Of a DNA stretch of 64,000 nucleotides, positions 34,350 through 43,070 are shown one piece after another. A program made the translations under genes and the position numbers. A model generated the notes under the pieces. That model was given only the letters and a program-made list of their open reading frames with translations. It was not told the DNA's origin and made no database searches. Where the stretch lies: contig JAILDX010000032.1 of NCBI GenBank assembly GCA_024688685.1, positions 1-64,000 on the forward strand, given 5' to 3'. The DNA is from Saccharofermentans sp. (GTDB taxonomy: Bacteria > Bacillota > Clostridia > Saccharofermentanales > Saccharofermentanaceae). Numbering within the stretch: position 1 is the stretch's first letter; every line of letters begins with the position of its first letter.

Positions 34350-35441
34350 ATGGGCGTAAAGCATGACAAGTCCGTTGATGAAATGCTCAGCGTTTTGCGG
34401 GCATATACGGATAAACGCCAGATACTGCTTGGACACCAGAATGCAGGCCACATTGGTATTTCCATCACTTCGCATGACGGAACGGATTCCGATATAAAGC
34501 AGCTGACAGGAAAAATGCCTGCGGTAGTAGGCATAGATACGCTGAGTTTTCTCGGCTACGAAGGCAAGATGGCAGACCTCATCAAGATCGTCAAGAATCT
34601 TCACAAACAGGGCTGCATCGTCACACTGTCCTCACATATGCCGAACTTCATGTTGGGCGGCCCGGACACCTATTACGATTATTCGCCGAACAATGTCGAG
34701 GGAGACTGCGGCCACAGGATCATGCCCGGCGGCGATCTCAACGCGAAATACACCCGTTTTCTCGACATGATAGCCGACTTTGCCGGAGAATGCGTCGATA
34801 TCAACGGACATCCCATTCCCATGGTCTTCCGCCCGTTCCATGAGTGCAACGGCGACTGGTTCTGGTGGGGCAGACCTCACATTTCGGATGAAGAGTATAT
34901 TGAGCTTTACCGCTATACAGTGTCATATCTTGAAGAGGCAAGCGTGACAAGCTTTGCTTACTGCTATTCGCCCAATGGGCCCATCAAGAATGCCGGCGAT
35001 TACATGCTGCGCTATCCGGGCGACGACATCATCGATGTCATCGGATTTGATTATTATCACGACAGACCTTCACGCGGAGACGGTTTCTTTGAGACCCTCG
35101 ACGCGTCTTTATATACATTGTGCAAGATCGCAGATGATAAGGGACTTGTTCCTGCGCTGACCGAGATCGGCATGAGGACTCTTGATTCCGGTGTCGACTA
35201 CTACGAAGGTCTTGCTCCGTCAGGTAATCCGTCTCACTGGTTTACCGATATCGGAAGGGTTCTGTTTGACCACAATATCTCTTACATCCTTTTCTGGTCC
35301 AACTTCTCAAAGATGCAGTACTGGATCCCTTACGTTCAGGGTGATGACGAACATGAGCTTGTTTCGGACTTCAAGAGGTTTGCCATGGACAGCAGGATCG
35401 TGCTGGCGCCCGTATTTGACAACAATGGCGGCGTGATTTAA
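34350..35441 (+). CDS. Glycoside hydrolase family 26 (beta-mannanase-like)
   Basis: 363 aa. GH26 markers: FRPFHECNGDWFWWG, whose Glu near residue 163 is the acid/base, GFDYYHDRP, and PALTEIGMRT with the nucleophile Glu near residue 270. The fold starts at LLGHQNAG and ends with FWSNFSKMQYW. The family hydrolyses beta-1,4-mannans or related beta-glucans. There is no signal peptide, so it acts in the cytosol on imported oligosaccharides or is a divergent member. Starts 2 nt after the HEAT-like gene. Confidence 0.88.
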   Translation: MGVKHDKSVDEMLSVLRAYTDKRQILLGHQNAGHIGISITSHDGTDSDIKQLTGKMPAVVGIDTLSFLGYEGKMADLIKIVKNLHKQGCIVTLSSHMPNFMLGGPDTYYDYSPNNVEGDCGHRIMPGGDLNAKYTRFLDMIADFAGECVDINGHPIPMVFRPFHECNGDWFWWGRPHISDEEYIELYRYTVSYLEEASVTSFAYCYSPNGPIKNAGDYMLRYPGDDIIDVIGFDYYHDRPSRGDGFFETLDASLYTLCKIADDKGLVPALTEIGMRTLDSGVDYYEGLAPSGNPSHWFTDIGRVLFDHNISYILFWSNFSKMQYWIPYVQGDDEHELVSDFKRFAMDSRIVLAPVFDNNGGVI

Positions 35442-35456
35442 TATTTTAGTGCTTAT

Positions 35457-35532
35457 GCGGGATTAACTCAGTTGGTAGAGTGTTAGCTTCCCAAGCTGAA
35501 AGTCGCGAGTTCGAGCCTCGTATCCCGCTCCA
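35457..35532 (+). tRNA. tRNA-Gly (CCC)
   Basis: 76 nt with CCA. Acceptor GCGGGAT / ATCCCGC, anticodon stem TTAGC / GCTGA with loop TTCCCAA (CCC), T arm GCGAG-TTCGAGC-CTCGT. Confidence 0.95.
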
Positions 35533-35537
35533 GGTTC

Positions 35538-35640
35538 AAGAGGTCTCTCTTGCTTCAGTCCTCCGCGCTACGCTTGTGCGGAAGTCCGCAAGAGAGACCT
35601 CTTTCACTTTACACCTCCGCGCTACGCTTGTGCGCAGACT
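35538..35640. repeat. Nested palindromic element after tRNA-Gly
   Basis: Outer arms AAGAGGTCTCTCTTGC (35538-35553) and the exact complement (35588-35603) enclose TTCAGTCCTCCGC...GCGGAAGTCC. The inner 21-nt block 35560-35580 (CCTCCGCGCTACGCTTGTGC then G) is repeated exactly at 35614-35634 and followed by AGACTTTTT, so the second copy could terminate transcription. The core AGTCCTC ... GCGGAAGNCCGCAA is shared with the element at 28957, also just after a tRNA. Confidence 0.8.
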
Positions 35641-35867
35641 TTTTGTTGGGCTAATCTGCACGAAGTAAGAAAAAATGTGATAACTGGGGAATTGAACCCC
35701 AAAATAGACATTATTCCCCAAGGTGTTTCCCGTTCGAGTGCTTAAAACGACATAAACGGGGAATCGCAGAACTGCTTAATGTATTGCAAACACCAACGAT
35801 ACTGCTTCGCAAGTGTCATTCACGAAAATATGGTAGAATAACGTAGTTGTTACGGAGGTTGGACTGG
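35641..35867. other. Non-coding stretch before the DNA methylase
   Basis: Contains partly overlapping inverted repeats: TGGGGAAT (35684-35691) with ATTCCCCA about 20 nt on, alternative pairing with CCCCA, and a weaker CCCGTT / AACGGG pair further on. A -10-like TGGTAGAAT near 35831-35839 precedes the methylase. No gene is seen. Confidence 0.5.
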
Positions 35868-37025
35868 ATGAGCAGCGGAAGCCAGATGAGTATATTTGAT
35901 GATAAGCCCGAGAACGAAGCGTTTCTGTCGGAACAGATCATTACGTATATCGGCAATAAACGCGCGCTCCTGTCTTTTATCGGAACAGCCGTGGATGAGG
36001 TCAAGAAGGAGCTGGGGAAGGATAAGCTTGATGTAGTGGATATCTTCTCGGGTTCCGGAATTGTTTCGAGATATTTTAAGAAGTATTCGGCGCATCTGTA
36101 TGTGAACGATCTGGAGGATTACTGCTACACGATAAACAGGTGCTATCTGTCCAACAAAGAGGACATCGATCTGAAGGCGCTGGAGTCGTACTATCTTTCC
36201 ATCAGGGAGAAGCTTGATAATGAGCCGCTGAAGGCAGGGTTTATCGCGGAGATGTATGCGCCTGCCGACGATCAGGATATAAAGGCGGGGGAGAGGGTCT
36301 TCTATACGACGCGGAATGCCCGCTATATCGACACGGCGAGGCAGCTGATTGAGGAAGTGCCGGAGCCGTATAAGACGCTGCTTTTGGCGCCTCTGTTGTA
36401 TGAGGCGTCCGTTCACAATAATACGAGCGGCGTGTTCAAGGGTTTTTATAAGAACTCAAAGACCGGTATCGGTCAGTATGGCGGAAACGGGCGCAATGCC
36501 CTTACGAGGATACTGGCAGACATTGAGCTTAGGATGCCGGTGTTCAGCAATTTCAGCTGTGAGACGACGATACTGCAGGAGGATGCAAACAAGCTGGCAA
36601 AGGAGCTTCCCGAGGTCGATATCGTCTATATGGATCCGCCCTATAACCAGCATCCGTACGGGTCGAATTATTTCATGCTGAACCTCATAAACAGTTATCA
36701 GAGGCCTGAGGAGGTAAGTAAGGTCTCGGGCATACCTTTGGAGTGGAACAAGTCGCAGTATAACAAGAAGCAGACGGCTAAAGACAGTATGTTTGAGCTT
36801 TGCCGGGAACTTAAGGCGAAATATCTGCTGATATCTTTCAGTTCTGACGGTTTCATCAGCAGGGATGAGATGACGGATATGCTGTCGTCGCTCGGAGATG
36901 TGAAGGTCCTGGATAAGGAGTATAATACTTTTCGAGGGTGCCGCAATCTTAATTCAAGGGATATCCATGTTAAGGAATTCTTATATCTTGTAAAGAAGGA
37001 GCGCACTGATGGAACGGACACCTGA
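35868..37025 (+). CDS. DNA adenine methyltransferase (D12 class), orphan
   Basis: 385 aa from ATG 35868, chosen because GGAGG lies 9 nt upstream (a TTG 21 nt earlier precedes that site). Motifs of N6-adenine MTases: YIGNKRALLSFI (motif X), VVDIFSGSGIVSRYF (motif I, SAM), and VYMDPPYNQHPYGSNYF (motif IV, DPPY). No restriction endonuclease is adjacent, so it is an orphan methylase or a solitary remnant. It stands just after the tRNA-Gly/repeat block, a typical insertion spot. Confidence 0.88.
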   Translation: MSSGSQMSIFDDKPENEAFLSEQIITYIGNKRALLSFIGTAVDEVKKELGKDKLDVVDIFSGSGIVSRYFKKYSAHLYVNDLEDYCYTINRCYLSNKEDIDLKALESYYLSIREKLDNEPLKAGFIAEMYAPADDQDIKAGERVFYTTRNARYIDTARQLIEEVPEPYKTLLLAPLLYEASVHNNTSGVFKGFYKNSKTGIGQYGGNGRNALTRILADIELRMPVFSNFSCETTILQEDANKLAKELPEVDIVYMDPPYNQHPYGSNYFMLNLINSYQRPEEVSKVSGIPLEWNKSQYNKKQTAKDSMFELCRELKAKYLLISFSSDGFISRDEMTDMLSSLGDVKVLDKEYNTFRGCRNLNSRDIHVKEFLYLVKKERTDGTDT

Positions 37026-37932
37026 CACAAAGACATCCGGCAACAGGATACTGAATCTCATATACAAGGTATATGGCGGGATCGATCTGACATGGCCGGG
37101 AGTGATCGTTCTGGCAGTCGGGTGTGCGATCGCGACTGCGGTGTTCATTCTTGTGCCCATATTTAAGAATACTTCCTTTGAGAGAGTCTGTATTTGCTTT
37201 GAGTCGTGGATATTCATGGCGGTGTTCATCATTGCGAACTGCAAGAAGCCACTGGAGAGCGCTCTCAAGGCACTTGTGTTTTTCGCTGTGAGCAGACCGC
37301 TCGTATGTCTGATCGAGGTGCCGTTTGTTGAGGCGGGATGGAGTGTTTTTACTAATCGCTTATCGTGGTTTGTTTTTGCTCTGCTCGCTTTCCCGGCAGG
37401 ATTCATCGGATGGTTTATGAAGAAACGTAACTGGCTGAGCGTCGGGATCCTGGCGCCGGTCCTGATCGCGCTTTCGGCAATAGCCTTTGAGGCATTCAGT
37501 AAGATGGTTGATGATTTCCCTTATCTGATGATCACGGGGATCCTCTGCGTTTTCCATGTGGTAATATACTGCATCGCATTTTTCCCCGACATAGCGAAAA
37601 GGACGATCGGAGGATTCATAATCGCCTCCACTTTTATCGTTGCGTTCATATACAGGGAACCCGACACAATTGAGATGGTGACGAGCCTTCCGGGGTCGCC
37701 GTCATACTCGGCTGATGCGGTCATTAAGGTCGATGAAGCTGACAAGGTGAGCATTGATTTTGACAGCACCCGGGACGGACTGGTATGTGTTAAGAGTGAA
37801 GGTTTCGTATCGACGGATTTTGTTATTACTGACGGTGATACGGAGACGTGGTACAGTATAGATATTTTAGATGATTACGGTACGGCGGATATAGTCATAA
37901 CCGAGAATGGAGATGATGAAGATGGGAATTAA
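37009..37932 (+). CDS. Membrane protein of unknown function
   Basis: 307 aa with about seven hydrophobic helices in residues 20-215 and a soluble C-terminal segment rich in Asp and Ser. No family is recognised. ATG overlaps the methylase 3' end by 17 nt, with AAGGAG upstream, and the end overlaps coaW. Confidence 0.65.
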   Translation: MERTPDTKTSGNRILNLIYKVYGGIDLTWPGVIVLAVGCAIATAVFILVPIFKNTSFERVCICFESWIFMAVFIIANCKKPLESALKALVFFAVSRPLVCLIEVPFVEAGWSVFTNRLSWFVFALLAFPAGFIGWFMKKRNWLSVGILAPVLIALSAIAFEAFSKMVDDFPYLMITGILCVFHVVIYCIAFFPDIAKRTIGGFIIASTFIVAFIYREPDTIEMVTSLPGSPSYSADAVIKVDEADKVSIDFDSTRDGLVCVKSEGFVSTDFVITDGDTETWYSIDILDDYGTADIVITENGDDEDGN

Positions 37933-38731
37933 GATAGGACTGGATGTTGGCGGAAGCACTACGAAGATAGTCGGAATGCAGGAAGGAAAGGCCCTTTATA
38001 AGACTGTTGTTAAGGCAACTGATCCTGTTACCTCTGCATTCGGCGCTGTCGGAAAACTCGTAAACGATAATGGACTGAAGCTTGATGAGATCGATCAGAT
38101 CAACATAACAGGTGTCGGAGCGTCGTTTCCGGCGGGTGCCATCCTCGGCATTAAGACAGTAGTCATAAAAGAGTTTGATGCTACAGGAAGGGGCGGTCTT
38201 TTCCTCAGCGGACTTGATCACGCAGTTGTAGTCAGCATGGGTACAGGAACGGCTTATCTCGATGCGACAAACACGGGGGTAAGACATATCATCGGTTCGG
38301 GTGTCGGAGGAGGAACGATCGTCGGCCTCTGCAACAGCATACTCGGAATGGATGATGCAAAAAAGCTTTCTGAACTTGCTGAGACAGGCGACCTTAATGC
38401 GGTTGACCTTACGATTGGTGACATCACCCAGGCGGATATCCCGGGACTTCCAATGCATGCCACGGCTTCCAATTTCGGAAAGGCTGCGGATGATCTGAGA
38501 AGGGAGGACAAGGCAGCGGGCATATTCAATCTCGTATTCCAGTCTATCGGAACCATGTCAGTTCTTTCATCGAGGATCGCGGGGATCAACGATATCGTCT
38601 TTACAGGCCAGCTGGCTGAGTTCAGGCAGTGCAGTGAGGTTCTGGATGCATTTACGGAGCTTTACAATGTCAACTTCATCGTTCCTGATGATGCTGTATT
38701 CGGTACTGCAATAGGAGCGTGCATCGCTTAA
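37922..38731 (+). CDS. coaW: Pantothenate kinase type II
   Basis: 269 aa ASKHA-fold kinase for the first step of coenzyme A synthesis. IGLDVGGSTTKIVG is the phosphate-1 loop; VVSMGTGTAYL and GSGVGGGTIVGL are the later nucleotide sites; MSVLSSRIAGINDIVFTG is near the C-terminus. Start at ATG 37922 has GGAG 9 nt upstream; in-frame ATGs at 37907-37916 are less likely. Type II PanK is common in staphylococci and some clostridia and is usually not CoA-inhibited. Confidence 0.88.
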   Translation: MGIKIGLDVGGSTTKIVGMQEGKALYKTVVKATDPVTSAFGAVGKLVNDNGLKLDEIDQINITGVGASFPAGAILGIKTVVIKEFDATGRGGLFLSGLDHAVVVSMGTGTAYLDATNTGVRHIIGSGVGGGTIVGLCNSILGMDDAKKLSELAETGDLNAVDLTIGDITQADIPGLPMHATASNFGKAADDLRREDKAAGIFNLVFQSIGTMSVLSSRIAGINDIVFTGQLAEFRQCSEVLDAFTELYNVNFIVPDDAVFGTAIGACIA

Positions 38732-38734
38732 GTT

Positions 38735-39505
38735 ATGGGCAAAGACAGACAGGCAAGAGCATACGAACTTGATACGATGCGCGGTATCGCGATGATATTC
38801 GTCATCTTTATGCATGTCTCGTGGGACCTGAAGTATATGTTCAGGCTGGCGGACTGCGAGTGGCTTGATGCACCGTGGTTTGAGGGACTGATGCATCCGT
38901 TTTTCCTCGTAACTTTTGTAGGTGTTTCCGGTATGTGCTGCACATTCTCACGCAATAACGTCAGGCGCGGACTGAAGCTTATCAGCGTCGCACTGGCGCT
39001 TACTGCGGGCACGGCTGTGGCAACATACGTATTCCACATGTCATGTCTCATCGTATTTAACGTGCTCCACCTTCTGAGCTGCGGCATATTCCTTTATGCC
39101 CTGATCGAGTTCATTGAGAAGAAGACGAAGGCTCCGTCCGGGAAAGCCAATGCCATTATGGGATTTCTCGGTGCGTTCGCGATCATAACCGGAGATACGA
39201 TCAGTTATTTCAATCATCATGTTGATAATCCGCTTCTTATACCTACGGGGATCATCATGGACTGCACCCCCGGAATGGCTGACTATATGCCTCTGTTTCC
39301 GTGGATCGGTGTCTTCTTTGTCGGTGTGGTGATCGGCAGGGTCTGCTACAAGGAGAAGAAGACTCTTTTCCCGCCAAAGCATGGTTTTGTTCGCAGGATA
39401 ACGGCGCCTTTTGAGTTTATCGGCAGACATTCGCTTATTATCTATATTGCTCATCAGCCGGTAGTCATGCTCATCTGCTATCTGATAAGCGAGGCTATGA
39501 AGTGA
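38735..39505 (+). CDS. Heparan-alpha-glucosaminide N-acetyltransferase-like membrane protein (DUF1624)
   Basis: 256 aa, about seven helices. N-terminal RAYELDTMRGIAMIFVIFMHV and GVSGMCCTFSRNNVRRG match the DUF1624 family, related to acyltransferase 3. The end FIGRHSLIIYIAHQP has the usual conserved RHSL..Y..HQP. Substrate unknown. Overlaps the next gene by 4 nt. Confidence 0.85.
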   Translation: MGKDRQARAYELDTMRGIAMIFVIFMHVSWDLKYMFRLADCEWLDAPWFEGLMHPFFLVTFVGVSGMCCTFSRNNVRRGLKLISVALALTAGTAVATYVFHMSCLIVFNVLHLLSCGIFLYALIEFIEKKTKAPSGKANAIMGFLGAFAIITGDTISYFNHHVDNPLLIPTGIIMDCTPGMADYMPLFPWIGVFFVGVVIGRVCYKEKKTLFPPKHGFVRRITAPFEFIGRHSLIIYIAHQPVVMLICYLISEAMK

Positions 39506-40674
39506 AGGTTCTGAGCAAGGAATCACATAAGAAGCTTAAGAGCGTTCTGTCGATACTGATCCCGGCCGTTCTTCTGGTTGGGGTATTTCTGATCCCGAGG
39601 TTTCTGGGGGAGAGGGCATCCGAGTTCTACAGCCGTTTTATCTTTCCTGTGGTATCGCTTCCGGGCAATATCTTCAGCGGACTGTTTCATTTTTCCTTGA
39701 CGGAAAACGTTATTGTCGTCGGCAGTATCATCGGGTTGGTGCTCTTCATCGTGTTCGTATTCATGATCATAAAGAAGGCTCTGTACAGCGGAGGAGCGAT
39801 CAGATTTGCAGTCAGGGTCATCAGCGTTGTTCTGATCATTGCGCTTGTAATGTCTGCAGTCTTTCAGCTCATGCACGGTATCAATTACAGAAGAACGCCT
39901 GTCGTGGAGAAGCTTAATCTCGTTGAGAGCGACCGCTCGATAGAGCAGTATAAGGAAGCGCTTTACTGGGCATATCTGGGCATGGTCAGCGCAAGGTCGC
40001 AGATGGGTCAGGATCAGTACGGCGTGTCTCATCTCTCGTCCGGTTTCGAGGAACTGACAGGTCATGCGAATTACCTAGTGGACAGTTTCTCGGCTCAGTA
40101 CGATCTCGGCATGTCAACCAACTTTGTGCGCGCAAAGCCCGTTGCTCTGAGTATTTACTGGAGCCTTACGGACATTGTGGGAGTGTATGATCCATTCCTG
40201 GGAGAGGCGAACATCAACACGGGATACATAGATGCGAAATCGTTTCCCCTCACGGTATGTCACGAACTCTGCCACACAAAGGGATATGCCGGCGAGACGG
40301 ACTGCAACATTATCGCAGCCCTCTCATGCATCGGATCGACACGCGCCGATTTCAGATATGCGGGATACTATTTTATCTTCATGGATCTTTATACGGTCGT
40401 TTACAACTATGCGCTTTATAACGGCGGAGAAGTTCCGGGCTATCTTAAGAGCAGCAATATGCTTCCTGTCCTTCGCGACATGCAGGCATCTTCCAACTAT
40501 TGGAAAAAGATACACAACATGTTCATGTCGGAGGAGATTTCCGCTATCTCAGAGAGTGCAAACGACGCATTCCTCAAGTCGAACGGACAGGAGGGAACTG
40601 TAACATATAAGGTGCCTGATAATGTCTTCCTCGATTTCTATCTTACCTATGTTCAGGAAGCGGATATAATGTGA
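39502..40674 (+). CDS. DUF3810-like membrane protein with HExxH motif
   Basis: 390 aa, GTG start overlapping the previous stop. Three membrane helices in the first 130 residues, then an extracytoplasmic domain with TVCHELCHTKGYAGETDCN, an HExxH zinc-protease-like motif followed by acidic residues. This is the pattern of DUF3810 proteins, whose function is not established. Metalloprotease activity is inferred from the motif only. Confidence 0.78.
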   Translation: MKVLSKESHKKLKSVLSILIPAVLLVGVFLIPRFLGERASEFYSRFIFPVVSLPGNIFSGLFHFSLTENVIVVGSIIGLVLFIVFVFMIIKKALYSGGAIRFAVRVISVVLIIALVMSAVFQLMHGINYRRTPVVEKLNLVESDRSIEQYKEALYWAYLGMVSARSQMGQDQYGVSHLSSGFEELTGHANYLVDSFSAQYDLGMSTNFVRAKPVALSIYWSLTDIVGVYDPFLGEANINTGYIDAKSFPLTVCHELCHTKGYAGETDCNIIAALSCIGSTRADFRYAGYYFIFMDLYTVVYNYALYNGGEVPGYLKSSNMLPVLRDMQASSNYWKKIHNMFMSEEISAISESANDAFLKSNGQEGTVTYKVPDNVFLDFYLTYVQEADIM

Positions 40675-40677
40675 GTT

Positions 40678-42096
40678 ATGCTTCAAATCTATCTTAAAGG
40701 ACATGACAATTATTACGGCATAGCAGATGTCGTGAGGGCTTTCTTCGGAAAGACAGTTGAAGACAGGGAGAACGGCCGCGTTTACTGCGAATGCGCACCT
40801 GATGTAACGCTTACATCCGTCATTGAGGAAGGCGGTATTTCAAGGTGCTTTTCTGACGATGGAAAAACAGACTGCAAGACCACCCCCGTCACAGATCCCG
40901 TATCGGTCAAGAGAGAAGTTAAGAGATCCGCTTATCTTGCGATGGTAAAGGTCAGCGGAAGGGAGATCCCGTGGGGATGCCTTACAGGTATCAGACCGAC
41001 GCTTGTCGCAGGTGAAGAGGATGATCCCAAAGAACTTTCGGATAAGTATTATGTGAGACCTGACAAGGCAGAACTGGCTGTAAGAACAGGAAGAAATGAG
41101 CAGCGTCTTTTAGAACTGGTACCGCCTGAGGACATCAACATATATGTCGGCATTCCGTTCTGTCCCTCAAGGTGTGAATACTGTTCATTTGTCTCTTCAG
41201 ATATAAGCCACCATATGGGAAGACTTCCTGCGTATCTCGATGCGCTGGAGAAAGAGATAAAGACTGTTGCTCCTCATCTCAGAAGAAAGGTCAGCACCAT
41301 ATATCTTGGCGGCGGCACTCCGACCGTCTTTGATGATGACGGATTCAGGAGACTGATGGACATCATCACGGATAACATCGCGATAACGGATAATACTGAG
41401 TTTACCGTTGAGGCCGGACGCCCTGATACGATCACTGAAGCAAAGCTCAGGGCAATGAAGGATAAGGGTGTTAAGAGGATATGCATCAATCCGCAGACTC
41501 TCAATTCCGGGACGCTTCAGAAGCTGAACAGACGCCACACGGCAGATGATTTCAGGAACGTGTTCCGGATGGCGGGTGAGACCGGTTTCGGGATAATAAA
41601 TACTGATCTGATCGCAGGTCTCAAGTATGAGAATGATACCGATTTTATTGATTCGGTAAAAGGCATCGCGGAGCTGAGACCCGCGAACGTCACAATCCAT
41701 ACGCTGTATAAGAAGCGGCGCGCCGCGATAAGCGCGGAGGATGTGCTCACGGAGGATGACGGCAGGGTGGACCGTGCTGTTTCGGAGGGGTACAGGATAC
41801 TTGAGGAGAACGGGTATATTCCGTATTACATGTACAGGCAGAAGGATACGGGTCACGGCCTTGAGAATACCGGTTTCGCACTGCCGGGGACTGAGTGTCT
41901 TTATAACGTTGCGATGATGACAGATGCGCGTGATATCCTGTCTTTTGGCGCGGGCGGAATGAGCAAGCGTGTGTTCGGGCAGGAGGGGAATAAGTTCCGC
42001 GTCGAGCGATGCCCGTGTATCAAGGATGTCATCGGGTATATGAACGGTGCGGAAGAGATGGCAGCGCGCAAGATCGATTTCTTTGATATAATGTAG
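40678..42096 (+). CDS. hemZ: HemZ-type radical SAM coproporphyrinogen dehydrogenase-like protein
   Basis: 472 aa. The radical-SAM cluster motif PFCPSRCEYCSF (CxxxCxxC) is followed by TIYLGGGTPTVF and INPQTLNSGTLQKLNRRHT, as in HemN/HemZ. An N-terminal THUMP-like or HemZ-specific domain of about 150 residues with REIPWGCLTGIRPT supports HemZ. Whether it makes porphyrin or acts in another heme-related step is not certain. A TATAAT (40665-40670) lies 7 nt before the ATG, with no clear ribosome binding site. Confidence 0.85.
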   Translation: MLQIYLKGHDNYYGIADVVRAFFGKTVEDRENGRVYCECAPDVTLTSVIEEGGISRCFSDDGKTDCKTTPVTDPVSVKREVKRSAYLAMVKVSGREIPWGCLTGIRPTLVAGEEDDPKELSDKYYVRPDKAELAVRTGRNEQRLLELVPPEDINIYVGIPFCPSRCEYCSFVSSDISHHMGRLPAYLDALEKEIKTVAPHLRRKVSTIYLGGGTPTVFDDDGFRRLMDIITDNIAITDNTEFTVEAGRPDTITEAKLRAMKDKGVKRICINPQTLNSGTLQKLNRRHTADDFRNVFRMAGETGFGIINTDLIAGLKYENDTDFIDSVKGIAELRPANVTIHTLYKKRRAAISAEDVLTEDDGRVDRAVSEGYRILEENGYIPYYMYRQKDTGHGLENTGFALPGTECLYNVAMMTDARDILSFGAGGMSKRVFGQEGNKFRVERCPCIKDVIGYMNGAEEMAARKIDFFDIM

Positions 42097-42099
42097 CCT

Positions 42100-42357
42100 A
42101 TGCAGTGTCCTAGATGTAAGACAGAGAATGGTACGAGAACTATCTGCAGCAAGTGCGGATATTATATGTACCGCCCTGATACGATGAACAGGGAGAAGAT
42201 GACAAAGACCGAGCAGGCCATTTCCGACACAAAGATCGTCGGAAAGAGAGTCGGCAAGGTCTTCAAGTATGTCTGGATGATAATCGTTCTTATCGCGATG
42301 AGTTTCTGGCTCGTTGCGGGAATGGTCGTTCTTGTCAGCCTTCTCGGCGGCGGATGA
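42100..42357 (+). CDS. Small zinc-ribbon membrane protein
   Basis: 85 aa. Four cysteines (CPRCKTENGTRTICSKCGYY) form a zinc ribbon at the N-terminus; one membrane helix lies at about 60-80. No function known. TGATATAAT (42084-42092) lies 7 nt before the ATG and no Shine-Dalgarno is seen. The last 23 nt overlap the convergent ispD. Confidence 0.7.
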   Translation: MQCPRCKTENGTRTICSKCGYYMYRPDTMNREKMTKTEQAISDTKIVGKRVGKVFKYVWMIIVLIAMSFWLVAGMVVLVSLLGGG

Positions 42358-43060
42358 ACTCCTCGGCGACCGGAATGTCTTCCGCTGTCGTTATCTTAAT
42401 ATTTGAATAGCTTCCTTCAGTAATGCATACCGGAATGCCCAGCATCTCAGCGAGGGCTGTATCGTCAGTCGCGAAAATGCCTTTTTCTGCTGCGTATCCG
42501 TAACACTTCCTGAGTACTTCAAACTTAAAGCACTGCGGTGTCTGGACCTCTCTTATTGTGTCCCTGTCGGGGGTACTCTTTACTACCAGATCGCCCTTTG
42601 AGTTTACCTCTGTGATCTTCAGCGTGTTCTTGACAGGGATTGACGCGACCGATACATCATAGGAGGACATGCTCTTTGCGGACGCACCTAATATATCCTC
42701 ATCCACAAGACATCTTGCCCCGTCGTGCACGAAAACGGTATCGTCACCTGACACACCCTTCTCCTCAAGGAATCTCACGCCACTGCTTACGGAATCCGTT
42801 CTTGTCGCACCACCCTCGGCATAACCGATGACGGAAGATATGGAATACTTCTCGACAAGATCCTTAATTGTCGGCCTGAGTTCGGAGGAGGTAACTATTA
42901 CCATCTTATAATCTGCCGTCTCAGATCTGTCGAAAGCCATCAGTGTCCTTGCGATAACGGGTACTCCCGCGACCTCAAGAAGGAGCTTCGGGACAGGACC
43001 GCCCATGCGGAGTCCCTTGCCGGCAGCAGGAATGATAACGTATATTGTCTTCTTCTCCAT
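42335..43060 (-). CDS. ispD: 2-C-methyl-D-erythritol 4-phosphate cytidylyltransferase
   Basis: 241 aa from ATG 43060 (GAGG 8 nt upstream). Third step of the MEP isoprenoid pathway: MEP plus CTP to CDP-ME. IIPAAGKGLRMGGPVPK is the CTP loop with conserved Lys/Arg; HDGARCLVDEDIL and NIKITTAEDI complete the family set. Ten nt after radA on the same strand. Typical IspD, in contrast to the TarI-like paralogue at 23116. Confidence 0.93.
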   Translation of the reverse strand: MEKKTIYVIIPAAGKGLRMGGPVPKLLLEVAGVPVIARTLMAFDRSETADYKMVIVTSSELRPTIKDLVEKYSISSVIGYAEGGATRTDSVSSGVRFLEEKGVSGDDTVFVHDGARCLVDEDILGASAKSMSSYDVSVASIPVKNTLKITEVNSKGDLVVKSTPDRDTIREVQTPQCFKFEVLRKCYGYAAEKGIFATDDTALAEMLGIPVCITEGSYSNIKITTAEDIPVAEEFIRRREG

Positions 43061-43070
43061 CGTTCTTACC

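Noticed and set aside
37895..38458. 187-aa minus-strand frame over coaW
   Set aside because: Antisense to a clear pantothenate kinase; no domain or start signal.
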